From contig JANBQC010000226.1 of the NCBI GenBank assembly GCA_027576995.1, forward strand, positions 1 through 40,960: 40,960 nt of DNA, written 5' to 3'. A program made the translations under genes and the position numbers. This DNA comes from Dimargaris cristalligena (taxonomy: Eukaryota; Kickxellomycota; Dimargaritomycetes; Dimargaritales; Dimargaritaceae). The notes under the pieces are model-generated. The model did no database searches. It saw nothing but the letters and a program-made list of their open reading frames with translations, and had not been told where the DNA came from. This document shows positions 22,198 to 31,795 of the stretch, in pieces. How positions within the stretch are numbered: the first letter of the stretch is position 1; every line of letters begins with the position of its first letter.

Positions 22198-23159
22198 TCA
22201 CTGATAGACATAGCGATTCACCTCGCTAATGGGGATATCCCGAATCTCTGGAATGGAGTCCGGGTCCAAGTAACGGTCCGAGATTTCAGTTAAATAGAGC
22301 GCGTGCTCGTCTGTGGATTCGTTTAAATACAATAGTATAGCTCCAAATAAATGATATTTAGAATGTGAGGCTCCAACGACGATCGCATTTTCTAACTCGA
22401 TTCTAACTATATGATTGTGCCAGAGAGGGTGGATAAGCAATGTATTCGGGGTACAAATAAATCTCGGGTATTGGTGGGACACTAATCGAATTGAAGACTG
22501 ACTAGCTATACTTACCGGTAAGGGTAGCATAGGAGTTGAGCGGTGGGGTGTTGACCAGATTATGGGCAAAGAACATTAAGTAGATGAAGGCTACAAACAT
22601 CACAAGCCAAGCGGGTATCGCCAAGGCCCAATAGCTAGAAATTGGCCAGAATAAGACGTGTTCAGGAGAGGGGTACGCATAATATAGAAAATGGGGATGC
22701 AGAATATGGCGTTCGGTTAGATGAGCGGATATAGCAACGACTTGGTCCAGTTTAATCACCATCAATCATTATGGAAAAAAGGGAATGTGTACTACATGTT
22801 CAACATACCGAATGGGATAATAACTGATCCCAATACTATGTAGGATAGTATCAGGTATATATGCCCAACAGAGGTAGATGGCTAGGTGGTGTGGTGCCCA
22901 ATGAGTATATATCAATCAATAGATTATGCGAGGCCATCCATCAGTAAGAACAAATTAGGAGTTAGTAGCCATCAGTCCAAGGTGCAGAATATATAATAAA
23001 GCGGTGGAAGGGAGGAGTATATATCGCACTTCGCCACTTACCGAAAAATAGGTAGGATATGATATGGATTACAAAGCCGTATATTTCGTACTTGGGCGTT
23101 TTGGTCTCCGGTACCATATTAGCGGAGACCACACTGGAACTCCGCCGGGGTGATGACAT
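22198..23159 (-). CDS. PIG-P subunit of GPI-N-acetylglucosaminyltransferase (Gpi19 type)
   Basis: A membrane subunit of the ER complex that adds GlcNAc to phosphatidylinositol, the first step of GPI-anchor synthesis. Three exons with matching phases: 23159-23042, 22740-22516 and 22310-22198; 151 residues. Seen: a short Ser/Arg cytosolic start, KYEIYGFVIHIISYLFFV (first membrane span, about 24-45), YYAYPSPEHVLF, SSYWALAIPAWLVMFVAFIY (second span, about 74-102), NLVNTPPLNS, and the C-terminal block SIPEIRDIPISEVNRYVY that marks the family. The loop between the spans is about ten residues longer than usual. The exon 2 acceptor is an AAG (CCAAG). It is head-to-head with LTO1, starts 582 bp apart. 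Confidence 0.9.
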
Positions 23160-23741
23160 GCTTAGGGTTTAGCTAGAGCACAGTTGTGGCAATGAAGGGA
23201 GAATTGGCCGCAATGTGGGACGGCTAAAAGTCAAGTTCAGGTCGCTGAGATTCAATACAATTTAGGCAAACGTTAACTGGCGGATGATGCCTGCAACCAA
23301 AAAAAAGAATGAGAATATAGACTGCGATGAGTAAAAGGAAACGGGTATAACGCAACGGAAATGTAACTTCGCCAAAAGCGGAAACAAATCGGAGGCCCAA
23401 TGAGTGAAAGAGAGCACTCGATGCTGAGTCCAATGACTTTGCTTCCAAATCCCACTTGGTCGATTGGCTCAGGTGCCAGCTTTTCCAAGTCCCAGTTGCA
23501 TCGCCCCAGTTGGCTGACTAACTACTAGGCACCGCCCTTTCGCTGCATATATATTGTTTTTGCCATTCTTTCACGCATGTTAGCTTCTTGGCCTTTATTA
23601 GACTGCATTTATTCGATTTGCCTCCTCATTGACTTGACTGTACCACTCTGACCTTCTGTAGCCTTTTTTTAAAAAATATATATATATATTGTTGCAAAGT
23701 CCCTAAATCGTACGAACTCTCTACTTCTGACTATCGGCGCC
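23160..23741. promoter_or_regulatory. Divergent promoter region of PIG-P and LTO1
   Basis: 582 bp between the two start codons. On the LTO1 side an A-run merges into a TA tract at 23671-23689, about 55 bp from the ATG, a plausible TATA element. Two overlapping minus-strand frames of about 70 codons (23224-23488) show a hydrophobic stretch but no recognisable family. Confidence 0.4.
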
Positions 23742-24647
23742 ATGTCTAATACCAACCCATCCGACCCGTCGGCACCTACACCACCGGCCGACTTACAAGA
23801 CCTCGTGTACCTGGAGGAAATGTCAGTTGTGCTAAACTATATATAACATAGGTCAGCGATTGGCCAAAGGTCCTGTTGCCAAGGCCCATACCCCTTGAAT
23901 AGAGTTACTTTCCCGCATTAAATTACATTTGGTCAATTAATACTAGGCAGCGTACCTGGTATATGTTGATGAGGTCACGGGTTAACAAAAAATCTCATGA
24001 TTTGGGCATATTAAAACCATGTACGCATGCTATTAATTTTGTGAACTGTATTTTTCAACTGGAATCTTCTATCCCCTCCCCCACCACACACACACACACT
24101 CGGCAGGTTCCATAATTTGGGCTATGAAGATGGGGTTCGTGATGGCATCCGAGCGGGCCGACTAGATGGCCAAGTATTCGGAGCCACCAAATCCTTCGAA
24201 ATGGGACGTGAACTGGGATTCTACTACGGTATCGCCGAATACTGGCTAGAAATACTTAATAGTCAACTCCCCCACCACCCCACCGGCACCACCACTCCCC
24301 CGGTGCCCCCATCACCTCCCAGGAAACCCACCCCAGCGACAACAACCACCACGATGACGACGACGACGACAATATCAACGATGTCGTCACCCATCCGTAG
24401 CAATAGCACCAGTAACACCCCGGCTGCCGTGATGACGACAGTCAAGAATCCCCTGCGCGTGATACGTCATTTGAAAGATGTGCTGGCTTTAATTGAACAG
24501 TTTCCCACCACCAATGACCGGGAAACGGACTTTATCCAAACTATGGACAAAATCCGCACCAAATTTAAACTGGCCATGGTGCCCCTGGGACCTGTACCTA
24601 CGATGTCATCGGAAACCAAGTCCGTCTCCCAGACCATGAGCTACTAG
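23742..24647 (+). CDS. LTO1: LTO1/ORAOV1 homologue, Yae1-partner in cytosolic Fe-S targeting
   Basis: Known: Lto1 with Yae1 forms the adaptor that brings the cytosolic Fe-S targeting complex to the ABC protein Rli1/ABCE1, needed for ribosome recycling. Exons 23742-23821 and 24107-24647 (285-nt intron GTCAGT...CGGCAG); 206 residues. Seen: the deca-GX3 array with Gly at 32, 36, 40, 44, 48, 52, 60, 64 and 68 and Ser at 56, ending GRELGFYYG. A Thr/Pro-rich low-complexity insert follows (about 82-140). The family C-terminal helix RHLKDVLALIEQFPT...MDKIRTKFKLA comes next. The protein ends in an aromatic residue (Tyr). The insert is unusual and makes it longer than the roughly 140-residue animal protein. 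A polyadenylation-like AATAAA lies 95 bp after the stop. Confidence 0.9.
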
Positions 24648-24670
24648 TTAGGTTTGGTGATGTGATACAT

Positions 24671-24694
24671 ATATAGATATAGATATAGATATAG
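24671..24694 (+). repeat. (ATATAG)4 microsatellite in the LTO1 3' UTR region
   Basis: Four hexamer units 24 bp after the LTO1 stop codon. Confidence 0.85.
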
Positions 24695-24741
24695 ATTTGA
24701 CTACTGGTCGGAAATGTTGATTACCTTATGTTGCTTATTAA

Positions 24742-24747
24742 AATAAA
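24742..24747 (+). terminator. AATAAA polyadenylation-type signal for LTO1
   Basis: AATAAA 95 bp downstream of the LTO1 stop. This is a normal distance for a fungal 3' processing element. Confidence 0.45.
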
Positions 24748-25402
24748 ACGACCGTTTTTATGCATGGGCCCGTTTGGTTTGGCTAAGAAATGACGGCATT
24801 GTACGGGGGCCCTTATTAATGGGTGGGTGCCTTTTTAGGGGTAGTGGGGAAGCGACGGCATGTCATACGTTAAGCATATATATATATAATGAAAAGAACC
24901 GAGTGGGGTTCGGGCATTTTTATTAGGAAGGGTATACTTAGACAAAGGGAATAATACGAGTAATCTCGTTTACGAATCATGTTCGATTGACGTAAATTTA
25001 TACGCGAAAGATGCAGTCAGTCCACATGGACAAATAAATAATAGGTGACGAAGGGGGACAGTACGATAAATGGATACTTGGGGATCGGAAAGTTCGGGTA
25101 GAATACGGAGGAGACAGGACGATAGATGAGATGGATTGTAGGACAGCAGCAATAGAGGGGGGAGGGGGATACACAGGTGGGAGGGGAGGGTGTTAGAGAG
25201 GAAGGAACGGAGATGCACTCATAAGAGAATGGATCAGAGCGCCGGGGAAACCGGACTAGACGAAAACAGCGAGCAAAAGAGGGGAAATTGGCGAACGATG
25301 AATAGGGTGCCTAAAGAACATCTATATCAATAGGACCAGCACAGTAAAAAACAAAATAAAATAGAAACCGAAGATTATATGTAAAAAACTAGACTGGTGA
25401 GT
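24748..25402. other. Spacer between convergent LTO1 and REX1-B-like genes
   Basis: About 0.65 kb with a short TA run (24876-24888) and a purine-rich stretch. No gene is supported. Confidence 0.45.
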
Positions 25403-26580
25403 CTAGGAAGAATTATAGCCATCGACTATACTATCAATATCCGTTTGAATTGCTTCGAGTAATGCATTGACCCGCTCGGCCAAATCATCACACTCGTCAT
25501 CGACATCCTCGAAGTATTCGAGCATTAGGGTTCCGGGATCTTCGTAATTGAGGCGCAGCCGGTGGATGTACATTCCCAACGTTTTGGACCAGCGAAGCTG
25601 CTCGAGCGACTGGACCTGCCGGGCATTGCGCACGAAATGGGTTTCCTCGCCGAAGAGGTTGATTAGATTGTCGACAATGAAATCGATGTTCCGTGTGACG
25701 GTGGTGTATTTTTCGGCGGTGGATTGTACGCAGAAGCGGTAGAACTCGTCGCTTACGCAAACCCCGGCTAGGTAATCTTTGAATTTGCTGGAGGTAGGTG
25801 AATTGATATATATATATATTATTGGATTTTTGGAATGAGTATATAGATATATAGATAGATAGATATAATGGGAAGAAAGGGAGATGGTAGGAGGGAACAG
25901 GTCAGATGGAGATGAAAGGGTATAGATCTAGATCACACAGGGAGCCGGTATGATGTCACAGATCGAAGGGCTAGATGGACGTGCCCGATGGCCACCAGAT
26001 TTATTAAATATTCGGGGACAAATGATGGGGGAGATGTAGTTGAATAACAGGGTAACCCTGTCAGGCATGATATGCCACACTGCAAGCACAGACTATGCCT
26101 GCTTCCGTCTGTCCTCCTCCTCCTTCCATGTTTACAGCTCTATGGGTAGCAATCTATGCAATCCACTCTTGGTGTGAGAGTGGCTAACAAGGGGGGAAGA
26201 TGGCTTCCCTAAAAAGGCCTTATCACATGGCTCTACGCAAAAGAATCAGGGAGGTGGAAGTGAAAGTGGAAATTGTCCCAATGTTGGCTAAATCCCACCC
26301 TACCTACTACACATTCCCATTCTGTAATCTAAAAAGGCTGATGGAATAGGAGGGCCCGAGAATGAGGTCACCCGACATCCCGGATGATGCGATAATGAAT
26401 CAATAGGGGTTGCCAATAACAGGTAATTCCACCTCCGACATTCAAATAGACTGGGAAATAAATAACCACTACTCCTTACCTTTCTAGTACTACGTAACAC
26501 CGGAGACGAGTGAGTTGCTGGGTTTGGAATTGAACAAGAAGCTGAGCCTTTGTGGCCCGCTCTTCTGGTGAGTGGAGCAT
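25403..26580 (-). CDS. Small helical protein, possible REX1-B (DNA-repair REX1-B domain) homologue
   Basis: Two exons, 26580-26480 and 25787-25403, with a 692-nt intron (GTAAGG...CTCCAG) whose phases match exactly (AG plus C makes Ser34); 161 residues. Seen: an amphipathic start (ERATKAQLLVQFQTQQLTRLRCYVVLESKFKDYL), then DEFYRFCVQSTAEKYTTVTRNIDFIVDNL, VRNARQVQSLEQLRWSKTL and a C-terminal acidic helix. The pattern LL..Q...R...Y..F..yL...Y...C...T..y...s..I..I...L....R..Q..E...L resembles the REX1-B family (Chlamydomonas REX1-B is linked to excision repair). This is a remembered match and only moderate. The frame is open a further 23 codons upstream of this ATG, back to a TTAG acceptor-like site (26647-26650), so the N-terminus may be longer. 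Confidence 0.55.
26047..26076. other. Two adjacent palindromes inside the REX1-B-like intron
   Basis: ACAGGGT-A-ACCCTGT (26047-26061) is followed two bases later by GGCAT-GAT-ATGCC (26064-26076). Both are perfect. No function is known. Confidence 0.3.
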
Positions 26581-27758
26581 GGAATCAAGGGGAGAGGATT
26601 GCTTATGTAAAGGGGGCTCGCGAGAGTCAGCCAAATAAACAGCGCTCTAAGAGTAATTGGTAAGAAATATATAAAATACGCAGTGTCTATGGTAACCTTA
26701 AGGACCAAGGGGAAGCTGTGGTAATTAAATAGGAATGGTATTGATTGATACGTAAAGTAGAATTGGCCAGAAAACCTAGTGGTGGATAGAGCAGAGAGGT
26801 TGCTAAATAACGGATTCGTCTATAAAGCGTGGCTTAACACCCCGATACTTGATAGACTGTAACTCCGACAAGGCCGGATAGCGAAGAGGTTATAGCCTAG
26901 GGGACCGAATGCGTAAAGACCCTCGTCTATCAATTCCCATATAATAGTATACACGCCTTTCACGGTCTGCGAATGCAGAGGAATGATGGGGGTTCGGAGG
27001 GGTGGGTTGGGACCGAGGCGGTCGGAATGCGTCAATGGGCTTGGTTCAGGGTTCAGGCCAAGCAATATATCCACAGGGACGTGCAGTTTCCTGGAAAGGA
27101 ATACAAATAAGATCGGCGGGGCTGGGGCGTAAATAGCCGCAGAATGGGATGGAGAAGAGGTGGTAACTATGGTCCAAAAGGAACGAAGGGTAAAGTCGGG
27201 AAATACCGGAACAGAAAGCCGCGGGAGATAATTAGAGCGAAATCAATGGCAGTTTGAAGTTTTTGGGGAGGGTGGTAGGCAATAAAGTACTATAGCAGAG
27301 GGAGGAGGAGAGGTAGGGTAGGGGGGGGGGTCAAGCACGCATACGCAGTTGGATGGTAAAGTAGGTTAAAATAGTAATCACAAAGGCAATGGGCGGGGCG
27401 GTTAGGGGGTTTATATAGGAAAGGGGGATAGGAGATCAAAGGAGGGGAAAAGGAATGGCCTGCGGGGTGTGCCTCCAGTGTGACGCGAGGCCTGGACCTG
27501 GCTAAATGGGGTGGATGGGTTATCTAACGTATACGAGTGTGTGTGTGTGTGTATGTGTGTGTGGGCGTTGGGTTCTTTAATGTCCCTATTATATCCGGTC
27601 TATTACAGCAACCCTATCTATTCTACATTCCCATTCCTTGCTGATCCTACTCTTCAGTCCTTTTACCCACCTATTACTATATTTACATCCTTAATCCAAG
27701 GCTAAAGGTTACTTTAACTCTCTCTCTCTCCCACGCGCGCCTCCTCCTCGTCGGGATT
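26581..27758. other. Intergenic with a possible minus-strand promoter
   Basis: Contains a minus-strand TATATAAA (27410-27417) and a GC-box-like GGGCGGGGC (27391-27399). A stop-free minus-strand frame of about 140 codons (near 26820-27245) lacks any ATG and any recognisable motif. It is pyrimidine-rich, which lowers stop frequency, so I do not call it a gene. A GT repeat lies at 27537-27563. Confidence 0.4.
27537..27563 (+). repeat. Interrupted (GT)n microsatellite
   Basis: About thirteen GT units with one A interruption. Confidence 0.85.
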
Positions 27759-28198
27759 ATGGTTTCTATTATAGACAATGTCGAGGATGCTGTTACCTTG
27801 ATCACTTTAGCAGTTCTAGGAGCCATGAAATGGGTATTCCTTCAAAACAGGATCTCGCTCCCGCCTACACCATCCCCAAAGGCTTATTTATTTGAGAGGG
27901 GGGATGTTGGCCACTTCGCACCATGCCATGAAAACAAGGAGGTGTGTGAAGTGGAATCCCGCGACCAAATTCATTTAACTACTTATATTCAGAGAGCTCC
28001 TTCTGTATCAAATCCAAAATGGGATGACCCCGCTGAGGTAATGAATTCCATGGTCATCTCCTCCCTCTCTATACAAGGGAAATTAACCTCATGGATGCTA
28101 CAACTCCCGCTCCTCCCAACCTGTCGATATCGCTCTTCGGAGGGAGGTTTTTTTTCGGGAGGGAGGCGAAAGTCCGGATGTCAATAGTCAATTTCTAG
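27759..28198 (+). CDS. Unidentified open frame, possibly broken or spliced, weakly C2-like
   Basis: Seen: an ATG frame of 142 codons begins MVSIIDNVEDAVTLITLAVLG and reads to SNPKWDDPAEV (near 28040). From there a second frame gives EFHGHLLPLY and PNLSISLFGGRFFFGREA, ending at the TAG at 28196-28198. The join NPKWDD plus EFHG and NLSISLF recalls the middle of C2 domains, but a TGA blocks a simple continuous reading. A frameshift or an unrecognised intron would be needed. It could be a pseudogene or coincidence. A CT-rich leader (27718-27750) precedes the ATG. Confidence 0.2.
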
Positions 28199-28916
28199 AT
28201 ATTGTGATCCCAGGCCGATCACTTAATTCTAATTTAGGCAATCTAAAAAAGCCCCACCCCCCCTCCCAGTCCGAAACCACCTTCTTCTGGCGGTCGAGAT
28301 TCCATGAAAGGAAACTTTGGGGCTATTAACACCCCTAACGGTAGGATCAGTTCAGGGCATTCCAAGCCCGACGCCCATGCGCGGCGGGGAGTAGAATTGA
28401 CCGACCCCCCCCTCTACGTTATGTTCAGCTGAGACCAGAATAGGAAATATATGGCGAATGGAGATGGGGTGGTGGTGTGGTATTAAGCCCGTTGTGGCCA
28501 TGATCCCAGTGGCAAGTGGGCGATGGTTGAGTACCCTCTTTTTTACTAGTCCAACTTAACTCGGGGCAGTGTAATTAAGGGGGGGACGTGGTCAACAGTG
28601 GCTAAGCACTCACTACTGCCAAATAAACTAAGTGGGATGGCCATGTACGAATTCCCTAAACGAAAAAAAAAATAGGCAGTGATTGCAGAAGGAGGCGAGA
28701 GAACGAATAATTACATTCACATGGAAGCGGCCTATTTAGGAGGATCCAAGGGGTAGCGATCGAGATTTCATTAGGGAAACCTTGATCTGGGCCACCGGCA
28801 GGGTACAGTCGGCCGCCCCACAGTGACCCATCTGAGCCAATCACCGCCCGCGGTAAATCTTTTCCCACCTTTGCTTGTTTTTGATTGTTTTTCCCCGTAG
28901 CCTAGAGCGACGAAAC

Positions 28917-28985
28917 CAAAAAATTACTCATGCCTACATCCCAGGCGACACAAAAAAATTACTCATTCCTACATCCCAGGCGACA
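28917..28985 (+). repeat. Tandem duplication of a 34/35-bp unit
   Basis: Copies at 28917-28950 and 28951-28985 differ by one substitution (G to T) and one A in the A-run. Each has the form CAAAAAA-TTACTCAT-x-CCTACATCCCAGGCGACA. The near identity points to a recent event. Confidence 0.9.
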
Positions 28986-28996
28986 ATCCCGTATGA

Positions 28997-29491
28997 ATGG
29001 ACAAAGGGTTGGAACCGTCTATTCCGTCCCCATCACAATATTGCCGCATTCTAGACCACACCTCCTACACTGTGGAGTTGAGCCAAGGCAGAACACAATC
29101 CGCAATCTACGGAAATCTTATCCGTATTCATGGCTTCGGTGGCCAGAAGAAATGCGTGGGTTGGGGTTATTGGCCCCATAAGTCATCAAATAATGATCTC
29201 TATTTCTGGGTTCCCGACTTCGTTACGATGGGTGACCTATACTCATACCCCCCCGCCCTGAATTGGGTCCCTGCCCCCCTTGACCTCCATTGCGTCAGAG
29301 ACTATTCGCTTGGTGCTTGGGTAGAGTGCCAAAATGATGGAGTTGGAGGGGTGACGTACGATGACCCTACGTTGTCCTTGTCGGTCGTGCTAAGGTTTCG
29401 TTTCGTCCAGATGATTCCAGGCCACATGTGCATAACCATTTCTACCGCCTGCACCCTGGAATTTCAATGTCGAATTTTCCCGACTCCATAG
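28997..29491 (+). CDS. Hypothetical protein, 164-codon open frame
   Basis: I do not recognise it. Seen: one uninterrupted ATG frame with six Cys and many aromatic and Gly residues (IYGNLIRIHGFGGQKKCVGWGYW, NNDLYFWVPDF, CVRDYSLGAWVECQNDG), and a predicted beta-rich character. There is no signal peptide and no strong start context. The same frame reopens after two stops (29489-29491, 29519-29521), giving 45 more protein-like codons to 29656. A third stretch follows an acceptor-like TTTTAG at 29706. That pattern fits a multi-exon or decaying gene; the C-rich strand also makes chance frames more likely. Confidence 0.3.
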   Translation: MDKGLEPSIPSPSQYCRILDHTSYTVELSQGRTQSAIYGNLIRIHGFGGQKKCVGWGYWPHKSSNNDLYFWVPDFVTMGDLYSYPPALNWVPAPLDLHCVRDYSLGAWVECQNDGVGGVTYDDPTLSLSVVLRFRFVQMIPGHMCITISTACTLEFQCRIFPTP

Positions 29492-29521
29492 AGAAACAGC
29501 TGCACCCCTTACTTTCCCTAA

Positions 29522-29948
29522 ACGGGCCAAGATTACACCCGAATGGGACAGACCCCGCCTTATAACGACCAGAACCTTCCTATTTGGGAAACCGGCACCA
29601 GCCCGCTGTTGACCCTCACCGGGGACCAACTGAGACGACACAATCGGGAAACCCTTTAAAGTACGCCTCTACAAATATATATATGCCTCATCCACTTTTT
29701 TTTTAGAAGACGTCACCATTAAACGACTTTCTCTACTGGTCCCTCCTCTATTTGGCCAACATACGGAAACCTGGGACAATTCACCGGGTATTCGCACTAA
29801 ACTACCAGCCTTCCCATTCAGTCAATATATCTCTTGCTGCACCCCCGGCTTGGTCTACAGATTAGGCGAGCGGCTGCAGCACGGGTTGATGCAGAGACTA
29901 CTATATGGAGGTCATTTCAATGGGCTCCTCCGAAAAAAATACCTATGA
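29522..29948 (+). other. Further open blocks downstream of the hypothetical frame
   Basis: Two stop-free blocks: 29522-29659 (contains YNDQNLPIWETG) and 29709-29948, which starts right after a T-run and TTTTAG and contains SLLVPPLFGQHTETWD. They lie in different frames with no common ATG. They could be exons of the gene at 28997 or chance frames. No family was recognised. Confidence 0.2.
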
Positions 29949-30121
29949 ACTCCCCCCTCCCTAATATCCCCATTTTCGGCCTCCCTGTTCCCCCCACCGT
30001 CCGGCATTCGACCGACCCCACGCGCATGACAGCTTCAGTGGAATCTTATCCATCAACCACCTTAAACAAACCCCCCAACCACACCATCTCTTTACACTCA
30101 GTGGCCATAACATGTTTATAT

Positions 30122-30143
30122 TATATATATATATATATATATA
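30122..30143. repeat. (TA)11 microsatellite
   Basis: Eleven TA units in non-coding sequence. Confidence 0.9.
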
Positions 30144-30464
30144 AGTACCCCCTGTCGCTATTAACCATCTACCGTGCCTGTTATTTAATTCCAATTGGAA
30201 ACCAGCCTTAACACACACCAAGCTACCCCAGTTAGGGGCCAGGCAACCCCATGGAACAATAGAAGATCAACTGATCCTAAGGGTTCTATGGCAGGTGGGT
30301 TGACGCAGTTGACTCTGTCATTCACCCACCTCTGTTCTAATCTATATCCCTCTAAACAAGAGTATTGCCATGTACAAATACGAAACCCTAAAATGAGGGT
30401 ATTCGTAGGTACAGAGTTAATGACACATCAAACTAACATTCTTATACATAGCTCTGGGTTGTTC

Positions 30465-30488
30465 TATATATATATATATATATATATA
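30465..30488. repeat. (TA)12 microsatellite
   Basis: Twelve TA units, 0.3 kb from the (TA)11 array. Confidence 0.9.
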
Positions 30489-30489
30489 T

Positions 30490-31795
30490 TCCCTACGCCT
30501 AATGCCACATGATTCGCTTTCACCCATACCTCCCTAATATATTTCTGATGTATGCTAACTAACTCTGGGCTGCACACGAATCATAACACTGTCGTTTTTT
30601 ATTCCAAGGGCACCGATTCATAATGTTACAGCACCTGTTTCGACCAGGTATTTTTATTATTCTTATTTTTCTTATTATTGCAAAATCCGATGGAGTGACG
30701 TCCTCCACAGAGCAAAAGCGCCTCTTTCTCTCCCATTCTCGCCGATACTAATCCCGATTCGGAAATTTGAATTGGTAGGCGGGGGGGGATTAAAGAAAAT
30801 CGCCATATCGAGAACTATTTTAAAAGGCATCGAATATACCAAGGTCTTCACCGAAAATGCCTAAATGGGCGCGCAGTGAATGGCCCCATGGTGTGGATAG
30901 CCAAAGTATACATAAATGTGCGAACAAGGTAGGGGGAGTGGGTGTAAAAGAAACGGCAATGGAAAGACTGTGGATACAAACGTCACGTGGTGGCCGTCTA
31001 TCCATGTTGGCTATTCATGGCGGTTGTATAAAGTTGGTATTGCCACCCTTTACAAGGTGACAAGATTATCGCGGTCTAATATACATAATTGCATTAACAT
31101 CTAAGCCAAGTTTTAACCGATTCGTATGGATCTATATATTGTTCACAGTTCCCCAACCCCGGGCTGGAAATGGCGGTTAGCGACTTGAAGTCCCGGGTCC
31201 TCTTTGCCATTTCAAAAGAACCGAATTCAACATTACTACCGTTAATTTCATTGAGACTGACATGTGCGAAAAACTCGAACCATTGGACAATATAGTGGGA
31301 CGAGACCATTCCACTAAAGTCGACGATTCGGGAACAAAAAACAAAAATAATATAACAACTACAGGGGAGGGGAGAGAAGAGAAGTAAAAAACGCCAAGAT
31401 CGTACGGGTTTTTGTAAATCGCGGAAAGAGAGAAGGATGAGGTAATAAAATACCCCAAAGGGACCTCTTGAATACGCAACAGACCTGTACATTTAACATC
31501 CAAGAAAAATCAAGGATTTTTGGATAGGGCGCGCGATGGGGAGAAACAAAATCTATGATCATTGCTAGATTCTTGTATAAACTATGTTTTTCGCATCTAT
31601 ATAAATGGGAATAGGTGAGAACCGGGCATTAAGAGAATATAAATAATAATATAGCGCAGGAAGAGACTAAAGAAAGTGAAACAGGTGGGCGAGGGTTGAG
31701 AGAAGGCGAGGTGCGAATGTGTGCGCGAAGGGAGGGAGGATGGACGAGTTGGAGGGACTATAAAAATAATTACGTATGGAAGTGCTGATCAGCAT
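30490..31795. other. Intergenic, 3' flank of the Net1-like gene
   Basis: AT-rich, with CACGTG at about 30984-30989. Frames of up to 132 codons on the minus strand are T-rich and motif-free. No gene is supported. Confidence 0.45.

Noticed and set aside
26044..26056. ATAACAGGGTAA, resembling part of the I-SceI homing site
   Set aside because: Only about two thirds of the 18-base site match, and no intron-encoded endonuclease is present. The palindromic context explains it better.
26820..27245. Stop-free minus-strand frame of about 140 codons near a TATA and GC box
   Set aside because: It has no ATG and no recognisable motif. It lies in pyrimidine-rich sequence where stops are rare, so several frames of this size are expected by chance in the window.
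28036..28060. Intron donor GAG/GTAATG to join the two C2-like frames at 28 kb
   Set aside because: No downstream acceptor gives a phase that keeps the second frame; a frameshift fits as well, so no spliced model was built.
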